NCBI RefSeq assembly: GCF_012911975.1
Contig: NZ_SMDQ01000034.1
Span: 1-57,752, forward strand
Direction: 5' to 3'
DNA length: 57,752 nt
Origin: Nodosilinea sp. P-1105
GTDB taxonomy: Bacteria; Cyanobacteriota; Cyanobacteriia; Phormidesmidales; Phormidesmidaceae
In this document: positions 48,186-57,252 of the stretch, in pieces
How positions within the stretch are numbered: position 1 is the first letter of the stretch
Layout of the letters: each line of letters starts with the position of its first letter
Made by a program: the position numbers and the translations under genes
Notes under the pieces: generated by a model
Told to the model about the DNA's origin: nothing
Seen by the model: only the letters and a program-made list of their open reading frames with translations
Databases searched by the model: none

Positions 48186-49352
48186 GTGTTAGCCTCCGAT
48201 AAAGTCATCAGCACCATCCTCAAGCACGATACGAAAGTAACGAGTTACAAGATTGCGCTGCTGCGGGCCATCAACGACGTGGTGCTGACCTACCCTGACA
48301 TCAGAACCTACCAGAGCGATGTCGCCGTTCCCCTGAAGCTGCTGGCCGAGTTCTGGATCGCCTACTACTGGCCTTTCGTGGACCCCAACGACCCCATCCA
48401 ACAGGGGCAGAGAGCAAAGCGCCAGGGGCAGACCATCAACGACATGGCCTTCAGACCAGCCCTAACCGAACTGCGGCGACAGTGGGAGCAGGTAGTTGGG
48501 GGCCTCAAAAATCCCGCTGATGGCTTCTTCCTGATCAACGAACTGCGATGGTCAAAGACCGGCCTTGGGCCATCGCCTCGCAAACACCAGCGCTACCCCC
48601 GGCTACTGATCGAGGCTCACCAGGCTGCCATTACCGCGATCGCCAAAACCATTCAGATGCCCATCCGCTATGCTGGCCCCGGCGAGTGGAGCATCTTTGA
48701 CAAGCCCCAACCTTTCAAGGCCATCTCCCCCAGAACAATAGCGGTCCCTGGTACAACCCCTAAAGACCGTTGCCTGGTAATTCCCCTCGACCTCTGGGCC
48801 ACGTTCCGCCAGATGTCACTCTGGGTCGAAGCTCTCTGCATCCATGAATGGTGTCTATTCACCGGCAGAGTCAGTGACCATGACCGGGGCCACATCTATG
48901 GCCTGCTCACCTCTCGCCCCGACAACCGCCGCCCGCTGACCTGGGAACGCAACCAGATCGACATCTTGATCATGGAGGGCACCGCCTTTACCTGCCCCTG
49001 GACTGAGAAGCCCATCGCCCAGGGCACCCCCTACGACCTCGACCACATCTTGCCCATTGCGGTCTACCCAACTAATGAACTGTGGAACCTGGTACCGTCT
49101 GACCCTACCTTTAACTCGCATAAAAAGCGCGATCGGCTGCCCACGGCTGAGCGGTTGGCGGTGGCCACCCCGCATCTGGAGCAAACTTACCTGAGCTACG
49201 AAACCTCAAAGCCTTTGGTAGAGGTGCTGCGCGAGGATGTAGCACTGCGGTTTGCTACGGTTACAGCAGATGCTTTCCCAGAAAGTTTGGCCTTGGCCGT
49301 AACTGGATTGGTAGAAGAGGTGGCTGAGGCTAGAAACTTGGCAAGGTTCTAG
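48186..49352 (+). CDS. HNH endonuclease with an in-frame palindromic insertion
   Basis: 388 aa, GTG start at 48186, 4 nt after the PD-(D/E)xK gene. HNH core near the C-terminus: TCPWTEKPIAQGTPYDLDHILP (His of LDHILP), NELWNLVPSDPTFN and SHKKRDRLP. N-terminal 250 residues are unrecognised (AYYWPFVDPNDPIQQG). At 48544-48576 a palindromic repeat of the TGCGATGGTCAA family is read through as LRWSKTGLGPS, and a CATCTCCCCCAGAACA motif is read as part of AISPRTIAV. In the same frame after the TAG, 50 more codons are open to 49501, maybe a lost C-terminal extension. Confidence 0.8.
   Translation: MLASDKVISTILKHDTKVTSYKIALLRAINDVVLTYPDIRTYQSDVAVPLKLLAEFWIAYYWPFVDPNDPIQQGQRAKRQGQTINDMAFRPALTELRRQWEQVVGGLKNPADGFFLINELRWSKTGLGPSPRKHQRYPRLLIEAHQAAITAIAKTIQMPIRYAGPGEWSIFDKPQPFKAISPRTIAVPGTTPKDRCLVIPLDLWATFRQMSLWVEALCIHEWCLFTGRVSDHDRGHIYGLLTSRPDNRRPLTWERNQIDILIMEGTAFTCPWTEKPIAQGTPYDLDHILPIAVYPTNELWNLVPSDPTFNSHKKRDRLPTAERLAVATPHLEQTYLSYETSKPLVEVLREDVALRFATVTADAFPESLALAVTGLVEEVAEARNLARF
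48544..48576. repeat. Palindromic element within the HNH gene
   Basis: TGCGATGGTCAAAGACCGG...GGCCATCGC: same family as at 14831 and 27216. Within the gene it keeps the frame. Confidence 0.7.
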
Positions 49353-49978
49353 AAAGGCGCCTTGACATACTTCCGCCAACTTCCGCACACTCAGTTGGAA
49401 GGGCAGAGAGTAGGGGCGATTTCCAACCTGGCTGAGCTGCACCAGGAATCGACCAGGGCAATCCTCAAGGCGCTAGAGGCACGATGGTGGCCGCTGCAAT
49501 GACGGCTATGGAGAAGTTGTGGAAATTGAATAGCTAGTTTTTCTAGCTCTTTACATACTCTTTAAGTATTACATCCTTTACATAGAACTTATCTTGAGAA
49601 TAGTAAATAAGATTTTCAAGATCGAATATGACTAAGTAAAAACGCTTATTTTGAATATGAGGGCAAATGCCTTTATTCTGTTAGGCATCAAACCTTTAAA
49701 GCTGTCCTCAAGGTTTTTCGAGAGTTAAATCGGTGCACTTATCGACAAAGAGATTCATCTGACTGAGTTGGAGATACACACTATTTAGATATCATTTACT
49801 CTATCATTAAAACTTAAAATCTTTCATTTAATCAGCTTTCCGATCATCTATTTTATATTTATTACGAAATAAGTAAATAAATTTCTTTTTTGAATCATTT
49901 AGATTATTGATTATCAAAACAGTCATCTTCTTGAATCGAAAGTTTGAATTTTAGTTTATGATTTTGAAGGGGTGTAAC
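49353..49978. other. Spacer: in-frame remnant then AT-rich region
   Basis: The first 150 bp continue the HNH frame after its stop (KGALTYFRQLP..., to TGA at 49501) and may be a vestigial extension or a separate degraded gene. From about 49530 to 49960 the sequence is AT-rich with no gene, matching the composition of the following DM9 gene, so the AT-rich block (49530-51000) could be one transferred segment. Confidence 0.45.
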
Positions 49979-51007
49979 ATGAGTGAAGATACCTCAAATA
50001 AAGGCTCTAATGATTTGTTGAATTTATTACTGGCAGGAGGAGGATTTATAGGAATTGCAGCGTTTATAACAGCATTGAGTGGATTTTTGCCAACAATAAA
50101 TAGCATTTTAAATGATTCAAGAAATCATAAACCTCCCGAAGCTGTAATTACCGTTGATCAACCTCAATCCTCTAGCAGCAATAATATCTATGAAATTGTT
50201 GCTGGAACACCTTTAAAGCTTAACCCATACAGGTCAACCGATGGGGAGGGTTTGGGTAACTTAAGGTATAGCTGGTTAATAGATGGTAAGCAAAAGTCCG
50301 AAGATGAGATATTTTCTGCAATTCTACCCCAGAGAAGTGAGGTTTATACTATTGCGCTTAGAGTAAAGAATCGAAGAGGGGCACAGGATACGAAATCTAT
50401 TAGTGTCCAAGTTTTAAGACCTGTTCTTTCTGACACCTCTACACCTATTCCAATCCAGTCTGAGGAGGCTACAATTGATTCGCAAGAATCACATCAAAGC
50501 AATTTCAAAATTCATGATTATTTCGAGTGGATTCGTATTTCTGACGGAATTGTTCCTGATGAAGCATTCGTTGCAGGACTAGAATACTCAAGAGAGACAA
50601 ATAGCAATAATCCGCTTCATCTTTGTCGAGGAGAATATGCAGGCAGAAAAATTCCAGGGAAAGTCATTTCAGGAAAATGCAATATTCCTTTATATGGAAT
50701 TGAGAACGGCGATATAGTCAATCGACAAGAAAGAATTTTGTCAAGATATGAAGTCTTAGTTCCTCAAAGTTCTCTTGCATGGATTGATCATGAGAGTGTG
50801 CCAACTGATTCTAATGGCCTTCCACTTAATGCAGTTTTTGCAGATGCACGAGATAAAACCTTGATTTGCCGTACTTTCTATGAACAATCTGGAAACAGTG
50901 GATATCATCCAGGAATCGTTGATCAAGAGATGGAACTATGTATTTTCCCTTGGGGAGGTGTAGCGGGCTATTTGAGAGACTATGAAGTTCTGGTAGTCAA
51001 TCAGTAG
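49979..51007 (+). CDS. Membrane-anchored protein with PKD-like and DM9 (DUF3421) domains
   Basis: 342 aa from the ATG at 49979 (AAGGGG 8 nt upstream). One membrane span (about 16-38: LLLAGGGFIGIAAFITALSGF), a PKD/Ig-like domain (about 60-150: PLKLNPYRSTDGEG, YSWLIDGKQ, VYTIALRVKNRRGAQDTKSISVQV), and a C-terminal pair of DM9 repeats (about 175-342: FEWIRISDGIVPDEAFVAG, LCRGEYAGRKIPGKV, RYEVLVPQ; then TLICRTFYEQSGNSGYHPGIV, DYEVLVV). DM9 repeats bind mannose in eukaryotic lectins. The gene is much more AT-rich than its neighbours, a sign of transfer. Likely an extracytoplasmic carbohydrate-binding protein. Confidence 0.8.
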   Translation: MSEDTSNKGSNDLLNLLLAGGGFIGIAAFITALSGFLPTINSILNDSRNHKPPEAVITVDQPQSSSSNNIYEIVAGTPLKLNPYRSTDGEGLGNLRYSWLIDGKQKSEDEIFSAILPQRSEVYTIALRVKNRRGAQDTKSISVQVLRPVLSDTSTPIPIQSEEATIDSQESHQSNFKIHDYFEWIRISDGIVPDEAFVAGLEYSRETNSNNPLHLCRGEYAGRKIPGKVISGKCNIPLYGIENGDIVNRQERILSRYEVLVPQSSLAWIDHESVPTDSNGLPLNAVFADARDKTLICRTFYEQSGNSGYHPGIVDQEMELCIFPWGGVAGYLRDYEVLVVNQ

Positions 51008-51184
51008 CGCTCTCTGCATACCCAACGACTCTCGTGCTACGTTTCAATTTCCTCAATGAGTTTTCAGTGGTCTATGCAAAATAGGACTGGGTTTCCAACT
51101 GTTCAAAAGTTAACGAACTGAGCGTCACCTGAATGGTCAGCCGACCTTGAGTATTCTGGAATAGGTGGAATCAGGTCTAGCGTT

Positions 51185-51967
51185 ATGAACCGTTGGTATC
51201 GTGCAGTCTTAGCAGCAGGATTAGCAGGGGCGATCGCAGTGGTGGGCTGCTCTGGCCCAACGGTGGTGGCTCCCGACCAGACTGTAACTGTGACCCCAGA
51301 CCAGGGCCAGGTGACAGACCCCGCCCCCGCGTTGGCCGATGGCCGCTCCTTGAGCATCGCCAACCTCAACCTGCCGGTGGCCACCATTGTCTCTGTGGGC
51401 GATGGCGACACCCTGCGGATGGAGTACCAGGACGAAAATATCACCGTCCGCCTGGCCTGCATCGATGCGCCAGAGACTTCCCAAACCCCCTGGGGACCAG
51501 CCGCCACCGAACGTCTGCGTCAGCTCACCCCCCGAGGTTCCACCATTCAATTCCGTGAGGCCGACACCGACCGCTACGGGCGCATGGTGGCTGAGATCTA
51601 CGCCAATGGCCAGAACATTAACCTCCAACTGGTGCGCGAGGGCCATGCCGTGGTCTATACCCAGTTCCTCCACCGTTGCCCCGACACCAGGGATGCCCTA
51701 CTGGCCGCAGAAGAACAGGCCCGACAACAGCGATTGAACTACTGGAGCCAGGACAACCCAGTGATGCCCTGGGACTATCGGCGGGGAGATAGTTCAGAGT
51801 CCCCTAACCAGGACGCTTTACCTACCGCTGCAAGCAACGGCACACCCAGCCGTGCTCCAGTTACAGGCAGCTGTGAATGTCCCTATGACGTTGACGCTAT
51901 CGGTCGTTCTTGCGGTGGCCGCTCCACCTATAGCCGTTCTGGGGGAGAGCGGGGGGAGTGTTATTGA
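51185..51967 (+). CDS. Lipoprotein staphylococcal-nuclease-like thermonuclease
   Basis: 260 aa. Lipobox near residue 22 (AIAVVGC). SNase domain about residues 62-195: ATIVSVGDGDTLRMEY, VRLACIDAPETSQ (catalytic Arg and Glu region) and TDRYGRMVAEIY (second Arg). C-terminal cysteine motif CECPYDVDAIGRSCGGRS resembles the small C-terminal module of cyanobacterial secreted nucleases. Calcium-dependent cleavage of DNA and RNA outside the cytoplasm is the family function. The 3' end contains GTTCTGGGGGAGA (51936) read as part of SGGERG. Confidence 0.9.
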   Translation: MNRWYRAVLAAGLAGAIAVVGCSGPTVVAPDQTVTVTPDQGQVTDPAPALADGRSLSIANLNLPVATIVSVGDGDTLRMEYQDENITVRLACIDAPETSQTPWGPAATERLRQLTPRGSTIQFREADTDRYGRMVAEIYANGQNINLQLVREGHAVVYTQFLHRCPDTRDALLAAEEQARQQRLNYWSQDNPVMPWDYRRGDSSESPNQDALPTAASNGTPSRAPVTGSCECPYDVDAIGRSCGGRSTYSRSGGERGECY

Positions 51968-52053
51968 CGAGTCGCCCTAACCGAATGCTTGTCTGGACTT
52001 TTGAGTGCTAAGAGCACATCCCCGAAAAATAAACCATTGGAATTTACAGAGCG

Positions 52054-52590
52054 ATGAAATACAAAATTCTACTAGCTTCTTCTCTGGCCTTCCTAGCGGT
52101 TCCTGCCCTCAGCACAGCAGCGCTACCCAGGCTAACCTCTGGGCAGAATGTCACCACAACGACCAAAGCAACAGTTACTACCCGGCGATTTTCCGTCAAC
52201 TACCCAGATCACTGGATGGTCACTCAAATTAATAGTGACTATGTGATGATCTATAATCGGCCTCCTCTCGACGTGACTACAACTGATGAAACATCGCCCT
52301 ATGAAATTAAGACTGATATAACTATTCAGCCTAACTCCCTTAGGGAAGCTATTTTAGGCTTTGGAAGTGAGCCGAACGATATACAGAGAATTGAGATAGT
52401 AACGGTCAATGGGAGGCCCGGATTAAGGATATGGCAAGAAAGTGAGGGCTGGGCCTTCTCTAATAGTCTTGCCACCTATATTCCTGTCAATGATCAAGAA
52501 ATTGCTTCTATCGTTAGCTTCTACGAACGGGAGAATCAGGCAGCAGAGGAGACTATTATTCAGATGCACAACACATTAAGGCTTTTTTAG
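52054..52590 (+). CDS. Secreted PsbP-like protein, 178 aa
   Basis: Signal peptide MKYKILLASSLAFLAVPALSTAALP (cleavage near TAA-LP). The mature part starts RRFSVNYPDHWMVTQINSDYVMIYNRPP and includes DITIQPNSLREAIL, VNGRPGLRIWQ, which is the PsbP/Mog1 type of fold found in photosystem II assembly proteins and many other cyanobacterial secreted proteins. Localised to the periplasm or thylakoid lumen. Not clearly the PsbP orthologue itself. Confidence 0.6.
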   Translation: MKYKILLASSLAFLAVPALSTAALPRLTSGQNVTTTTKATVTTRRFSVNYPDHWMVTQINSDYVMIYNRPPLDVTTTDETSPYEIKTDITIQPNSLREAILGFGSEPNDIQRIEIVTVNGRPGLRIWQESEGWAFSNSLATYIPVNDQEIASIVSFYERENQAAEETIIQMHNTLRLF

Positions 52591-52702
52591 TCGATGGGTG
52601 CTAGGTACTTTAGCCGCCCTGGTGGTGCTGAACCCGTTTGCTACGTCTACGCTCAAGAGTGAGGCAGAGAGATTGTGATGCCTTGGACATTGCAAGAATG
52701 CT

Positions 52703-53260
52703 ATGGACCCACAAAGCTGTATCCAATCCATTGCCGACCACACCCCCTTCGACCCAGCAGAGGCAGAGTCCATCGCCGCCACGCTGGCATTCCTGGATGA
52801 GCACGATCGCTGCTGGCAGCGGGACAACTACGTGGGACACCTCACTGCATCGGCCTGGGTAGTCAATCCTGCTAAATCCCATGTGCTGTTGACCCACCAC
52901 CGCAAGTTTGACTGTTGGCTCCAGCTCGGCGGCCATGTGGATGAGGGGGACGACCATCTGCTGGCAGCGGCCCTGCGCGAGGCCAGGGAAGAATCGGGTA
53001 TCCAGGCCATAGAGCCGCTACAGACCACCATCTTTGACATCGGCCACCACCCTATCCAAACTCCCAAAGAACCAACCCATGTGCATTACGACATTCGTTA
53101 CCTGCTGCTGGCCAAGACGATGGAGTTTGTCGTGTCTGAGGAATCCAACGACCTGGCCTGGGTACCTCTAGCGGAGGTGGCCACCGTCAGCCGCTCAACG
53201 GCCCTACGAAGAATGGCCCACAAACTTATTATCGGTATTCCGCAGCCGCATAAATTATGA
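52703..53260 (+). CDS. Nudix hydrolase
   Basis: 185 aa. The Nudix box variant GGHVDEGDDHLLAAALREAREESGI is at about residues 74-98 (REAxEESG core intact). Upstream CWQRDNYVGHLTASAWVV and downstream HYDIRYLLLAKT match a bacterial Nudix subgroup whose substrates are nucleoside diphosphates linked to other groups; substrate here unknown. Monocistronic. Confidence 0.88.
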   Translation: MDPQSCIQSIADHTPFDPAEAESIAATLAFLDEHDRCWQRDNYVGHLTASAWVVNPAKSHVLLTHHRKFDCWLQLGGHVDEGDDHLLAAALREAREESGIQAIEPLQTTIFDIGHHPIQTPKEPTHVHYDIRYLLLAKTMEFVVSEESNDLAWVPLAEVATVSRSTALRRMAHKLIIGIPQPHKL

Positions 53261-53328
53261 TTACCCCTAGACTCTCCAGCTGAAGGGAGGTTCTAAACTA
53301 GGAACATACCTTCCTAGTGGGTAATCCC

Positions 53329-53991
53329 ATGGAACTATCAACCCAATCTATTGCCGCGATCGCAGGGATTAGCGCTTTGACTGTTGGTGCGATCGCCATT
53401 CCCTTGCTCTCTTCATCGCCCAATGCCAACTTACTTCAGCAACCTAATCGCCCCGGTTGGCAAATGCCCATGCACCAACGAGGGGCAGGCCAAGGACATC
53501 ATCAGCACATGATGCAGGCCAACAATGAGTTTGAGTTTTTGAGCCTGATGATTCCCCACCACGAGGAAGCCATTGATACCGCTCAACGAGTACTTGAGTA
53601 CAGCGATCGCCCGGAGATGAAGGAATTTGCCCAGGACATCATCGACGTGCAAACCGCCGAAATTGAGCAGATGGAAGCCTGGTTGGATACATGGTACCCC
53701 GGTCAGGAAACCAACCAGACTTACTCTCCCATGATGCGCAACCTCAGCCAGCTGGAAGGAGATGACCTGGATCAGGCATTTCTAGAAGACATGATTATGC
53801 ATCATATGGGTGCCGTAATGATGTCGCAACGTCTAGTGAATCACGGTCTAGTTGAACATGCAGAAGTTCAACCTTTCGCTCAGAACATTGCCAGTACCCA
53901 GCGTCAGGAAATCTGGCAAATGCAGGCATGGTTGCAAGACTGGTACGGTATTAGCAGTAGGCCTGGACCTATGCATCGAGGACAGCGTTAG
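53329..53991 (+). CDS. DUF305 metal-associated protein
   Basis: 220 aa from the ATG at 53329 (MELSTQSIAAIAGI). N-terminal span (about 5-24), a His/Met-rich segment (PGWQMPMHQRGAGQGHHQHMMQ), and two DUF305 repeats with FLSLMIPHHEEAID and LEDMIMHHMGAVMMSQRL. DUF305 proteins are ferritin-like helical bundles with Met/His sites, associated with copper. Periplasmic side likely. Regulatory elements for copper were not recognised. Confidence 0.9.
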   Translation: MELSTQSIAAIAGISALTVGAIAIPLLSSSPNANLLQQPNRPGWQMPMHQRGAGQGHHQHMMQANNEFEFLSLMIPHHEEAIDTAQRVLEYSDRPEMKEFAQDIIDVQTAEIEQMEAWLDTWYPGQETNQTYSPMMRNLSQLEGDDLDQAFLEDMIMHHMGAVMMSQRLVNHGLVEHAEVQPFAQNIASTQRQEIWQMQAWLQDWYGISSRPGPMHRGQR

Positions 53992-54076
53992 CTGAGCTTA
54001 TTGTCGCTGCTCGCAAGCCAATATCCAATATTATGAGCTGCGCCCCTCGTTTCTATGGCCACCGTTATCCCCATCT

Positions 54077-54409
54077 ATGAAGCCCAAAGACATTGATACC
54101 CTTAGACAAAGGCTTCAAGTCTACAAACTACCGGATGAGCAGTGGCATTGGGAGACAGGGGACTACTGCTCTGAGGATGGACACCCCACACCAGAAGCGG
54201 CAGAAGCTGACTTTGAGGCCCAGATCGCCTTTCTAGTAATGGAGCGACAAAGCAACATTGACCTGCTAAGACAGCAACTTCAGATCTACGAGATCCCTGG
54301 CTATGGGTGGAGCTGGGAGGCAGGGGACTACTGCGCAGAGAGTGTACTGCCTTCACCAGCAGCAGCAGAAGCTGACTTTGAGGATCAGATCATGGCCCTC
54401 ATGCAATAA
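54077..54409 (+). CDS. Hypothetical protein with two tandem repeats, 110 aa
   Basis: Made of two 45-residue copies: LRQRLQVYKLPDEQWHWETGDYC... and LRQQLQIYEIPGYGWSWEAGDYC..., each ending EADFE.QI. Internal duplication is visible in both protein and DNA. Each unit looks like a helix-loop-helix with conserved Trp and Cys. No family recognised. Confidence 0.65.
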   Translation: MKPKDIDTLRQRLQVYKLPDEQWHWETGDYCSEDGHPTPEAAEADFEAQIAFLVMERQSNIDLLRQQLQIYEIPGYGWSWEAGDYCAESVLPSPAAAEADFEDQIMALMQ

Positions 54410-54515
54410 GCCAGCATCAGTGTTCTGGGGGAGATAAACCACAACAACCTGGCACTGGCCAAGCGCATACCCCAGCCAAACTGGGCAACCTAGAGCGACT
54501 AGACATAATGCATCC

Positions 54516-54546
54516 CCCCACTGCGCCTTGAGTAGCCACAGTGGGG
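54516..54546 (+). terminator. Intrinsic terminator
   Basis: CCCCACTG (54516-54523) and CAGTGGGG (54539-54546) then ATTTTTTTAT. It ends the transcript of the 54077-54409 gene. GTTCTGGGGGAGAT (54422-54435) lies between. Confidence 0.85.
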
Positions 54547-55124
54547 ATTTTTTTATCGCCAACTAAAGGCCCCCAGCCAGAGCCAGGGGCAAAAGTGAAA
54601 TTCTACTTAGGCACGATTATGTCGCTACAACAGCGCTCAGCGCAACAGCTGGACAGGGGCCTGGTCACATTTAGAACACCCTGCCAGCGACAGCACTGAA
54701 AATCTCTCAGGGCAAAGCGTTCAGTGGTAAGTGATGGCGGTCACCATTTACCCAAACGTTGTCCATGGGCAGGTCTGGCCCAACTTCTGGTGAACTTGGC
54801 ACAAAACGGCTACCCCAATCCCCAGGTCTAAGGCATTCTAAGGATGGCGATAGCCGCTCCTTCAACTTATCTATAGCGAACTCCCTATAACTAAACCGCC
54901 CCTGGTGCCCCGGCACTGGGGGTTATTTAATGGACTTGCACCACAGGTATTACCTCTACGGGTGAGGTTGCGAAGTCGCTGTGACTGTTCAACAATCACG
55001 TCAACATCAGAACTAGAGGCACCCGAGGAGAAAAATTGCATCGCTGGGGGCTCCTGTATGGCTGACTGAGATACCGTGACATGATGCAGCTTATTAACCT
55101 TGGTAATCACAGGTCAGGATTTAG
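54547..55124. other. Gene-free or unresolved region
   Basis: No gene is well supported. Two overlapping minus-strand frames (54707-54916, 54871-55110) have no recognisable domain. The second (MITKVNKLHHVTV..., SSSDVDVIVEQSQRLRNL) and the first (FSYREFAIDKLKERL) could be a gene broken by a frameshift near 54890, but this is weak. Confidence 0.35.
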
Positions 55125-56054
55125 CTAAGGCTGGCTATCAAGGGTCCAGCCGTAGGTCTGGTTCACCTCATAACACTCATGGTTAAAGGTGTTATGGGCG
55201 GTGCGGACGAACTCTCCGCCGAAAATGATACCCACGGGCACACTCTGACCATCGGGGGTGGTAAAGGCGATGCCGTTAGCCTCCATGGCCTCAAACCCAT
55301 CCAGCATGCCAAAGATATTGCGACAGGCAGCTTCTAGATTTGCCTCTGCTTCCTGCTGGCGCTGAACGGCTAGGTTCCGCTGTTGCAGGGCAACGCCTGC
55401 CGACCCCAAGGCTACCAGCAGCAGGGTCGATAGGGTACCCACTAGCACTCGTTGGCGGTAACGGGCGGAACGACGACTGGCAACAATGTACTCTCCATGA
55501 TGATCCGTTGGTTGGGGAGGGGTACCCGTGCTGGCTTGTAGTAACCACTGTTCAGCAAACGCTAGATCCTTGCCTCGTAGTAGGAAGCTGGCGTTACGGC
55601 TGTGCTGCTCCCATTCCAGCGATCGCACCAGTAGGCGGGCATGGGTACGGGCTTGTTCCAGATCAGTATTTAGGGTGTCTATTAGGGTTTGAAGGACGGA
55701 ATCAAAGTCATCTACAGGCCGGGAAAAAAGCCAGTTCAGCTGCGCCAGGGCCGGATGCACCTGCCCGGCATCGAAGCCATCTCTGCATACGATGGGCACA
55801 AGTCGTTTTCGACATTGGACGGCATGGTCAATTTCCCGGCGGCAAACCTCAGAGGACACAGAGTCCGGGCTGATCACAAAAATGCAGGTGTGGGCTGCCT
55901 CAATGCCCGATTCAATTTCCCTCCACCAGGCAGAAGTAGGCGGGATATCTTCCCAATCCACCCAGGTATCGTATTGGCTTTGGGTCAGAGACTGATGGAG
56001 GGTCTGAACAAACGCTTTGTCCTTACGGGAATAGGAAATAAAAATATCAGCCAT
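55125..56054 (-). CDS. TIR-domain membrane protein, 309 aa
   Basis: Start at the ATG at 56054 (MADIFISYSRKDKAFVQTL). TIR: FISYSRKD (5-12), WEDIPPTSAWWREIESGIEAAHTCIFVISPDSVSSEVCRREI with the conserved Glu, and RLVPIVCRD. Residues about 195-230 hold a membrane span (RVLVGTLSTLLLVALGSAGVAL) then a short coiled segment and a small C-terminal domain. In many cyanobacteria this TIR type is followed by WD40 or TPR effectors; here it ends in a compact domain (CRNIFGMLDGFEAM, TFNHECYEVNQTYGW). Possible immune or programmed-death effector. Confidence 0.85.
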   Translation of the reverse strand: MADIFISYSRKDKAFVQTLHQSLTQSQYDTWVDWEDIPPTSAWWREIESGIEAAHTCIFVISPDSVSSEVCRREIDHAVQCRKRLVPIVCRDGFDAGQVHPALAQLNWLFSRPVDDFDSVLQTLIDTLNTDLEQARTHARLLVRSLEWEQHSRNASFLLRGKDLAFAEQWLLQASTGTPPQPTDHHGEYIVASRRSARYRQRVLVGTLSTLLLVALGSAGVALQQRNLAVQRQQEAEANLEAACRNIFGMLDGFEAMEANGIAFTTPDGQSVPVGIIFGGEFVRTAHNTFNHECYEVNQTYGWTLDSQP

Positions 56055-56180
56055 GAAAGTATTTATTAAGACTAACAATAAACACAATATGGCTCAATAT
56101 GTGCAACTTTGGTCATCATCTCTTAGAAGTCTATGGCTAGAAGCATAGGGCATTTCAGAAAATATTCAACTCAACAAGAA

Positions 56181-56207
56181 GACCCCTCTCCGATCAGGAA
56201 AGGGGTC
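56181..56207 (-). terminator. Intrinsic terminator after the DUF4278 gene
   Basis: GACCCCTCTCC and GGAAAGGGGTC (11-bp stem, one mismatch), then T-rich sequence on the minus strand. Confidence 0.7.
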
Positions 56208-56252
56208 ACACATACATTATCTTCTCACTTATACAGGGGAACAGTCAGCGGT

Positions 56253-56426
56253 CTAAAGAACAGCAGCACCGCGATACTTCAGACCATCAATGTGAGCTTC
56301 AGGATGTTCATCCGTACAAACGTGGCGCACCACAAAAGCGCCCCGATAGCGTCCAATCACTTCTTCTGAAACATGCACTTCAGGAGTAGCTGCTTCGTAG
56401 CTGATTCCACGATACTTGAGAGTCAT
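56253..56426 (-). CDS. DUF4278 protein, 57 aa
   Basis: A 57-codon gene below the usual size limit: MTLKYRGISYEAATPEVHVS through GLKYRGAAVL. KYRGISYE at the start and the Arg/Tyr-rich pattern GRYRGAFVVR match the cyanobacterial DUF4278 family. GAGGCGAC lies just before the start. A leader of about 120 nt is GC-poor. Function unknown; members are small, often stress-related and abundant in filamentous cyanobacteria. Confidence 0.8.
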   Translation of the reverse strand: MTLKYRGISYEAATPEVHVSEEVIGRYRGAFVVRHVCTDEHPEAHIDGLKYRGAAVL

Positions 56427-56640
56427 AATGTCGCCTCGCTTTGAAGAGTAACAGAGGCGCGTTCCTTCAGGGGGTTTCCCTTACTTCCGTCTCTTTGTAG
56501 AGAGATGAACGTTTTTCGTATCTGTAGTTATTGTTACCGTTTTGTCTTGACCCGTCAATGGGTCGGTGTCATGGTTTGCTGAGGTGTCCAGGGCGCAATT
56601 GATCAGTCTGGAGCAGCGCTAAAGCCAATGTCTCCAAGGC

Positions 56641-56826
56641 TCAGGCGGTTTCTAGCCAGTCAAAAATCTGCCCCAGCTGATGAGTCGTGACCAACCCATA
56701 TTGGTAAAGCACCATCGGCAGCAGGTTGGGGGCATCCTTGGACTGTCGTAGGCCCAACTCAATGGATTTGGCGGATAATGCCAACTGCCCCTGAAGAAAC
56801 TCCAGGAGTCGTTCGTGTTTACTCAT
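56641..56826 (-). CDS. DUF2949 protein, 61 aa
   Basis: Entire length matches the cyanobacterial DUF2949 family: RLLEFLQGQLALSAKSIELGLRQ then PNLLPMVLYQYGLVTTHQLGQIFDWLE. Function unknown. It is found singly in most cyanobacterial genomes, which gives some support for a chromosomal or chromid origin. Confidence 0.85.
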   Translation of the reverse strand: MSKHERLLEFLQGQLALSAKSIELGLRQSKDAPNLLPMVLYQYGLVTTHQLGQIFDWLETA

Positions 56827-56970
56827 AGCGGTAGTGAAATAGTTACTCGGGATTGTAGGTTAAAAGACTAAAGCTCGCCATAGTCTTTATTGATACGTAA
56901 TAGGTAGTCATCTAGCCCACTGGGGATAACTGAGAGTGATCCTCCCACCCCAAGGGGGGCCACTGTGGCC

Positions 56971-57198
56971 ATGCAGACTGTAACCGAAATTATCGCCTTC
57001 CCTGACTGGATTGTGGCTGTCACCCACCACCGTTCCACCGGCTTTTGCTGCTGGGTAATCACTCCTGAACTAGCTGCCCTAACCGATGGCGAAACCCACC
57101 CCACCAGCCAGGAGGCCCTGGAGGCTGGCCGCAGTCTGGTGGACTGCTCTACCGGGCCACCGATTGACTTTAGCCGCTGTCGTCTTTACCAGGACTAG
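56971..57198 (+). CDS. Hypothetical protein, 75 aa
   Basis: Start at the ATG at 56971 (MQTVTEIIAFPDWIVAVT). Beta-strand-rich, three cysteines (GFCCWVITPEL, RSLVDCSTG). No family recognised. AAGGGGGG lies about 10 nt upstream of the start. Confidence 0.55.
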   Translation: MQTVTEIIAFPDWIVAVTHHRSTGFCCWVITPELAALTDGETHPTSQEALEAGRSLVDCSTGPPIDFSRCRLYQD

Positions 57199-57252
57199 GG
57201 ATTGGCTAATGCTGGCCTGGGCTCCTACGCTGAACTCAAGCGGGCCTAACGC

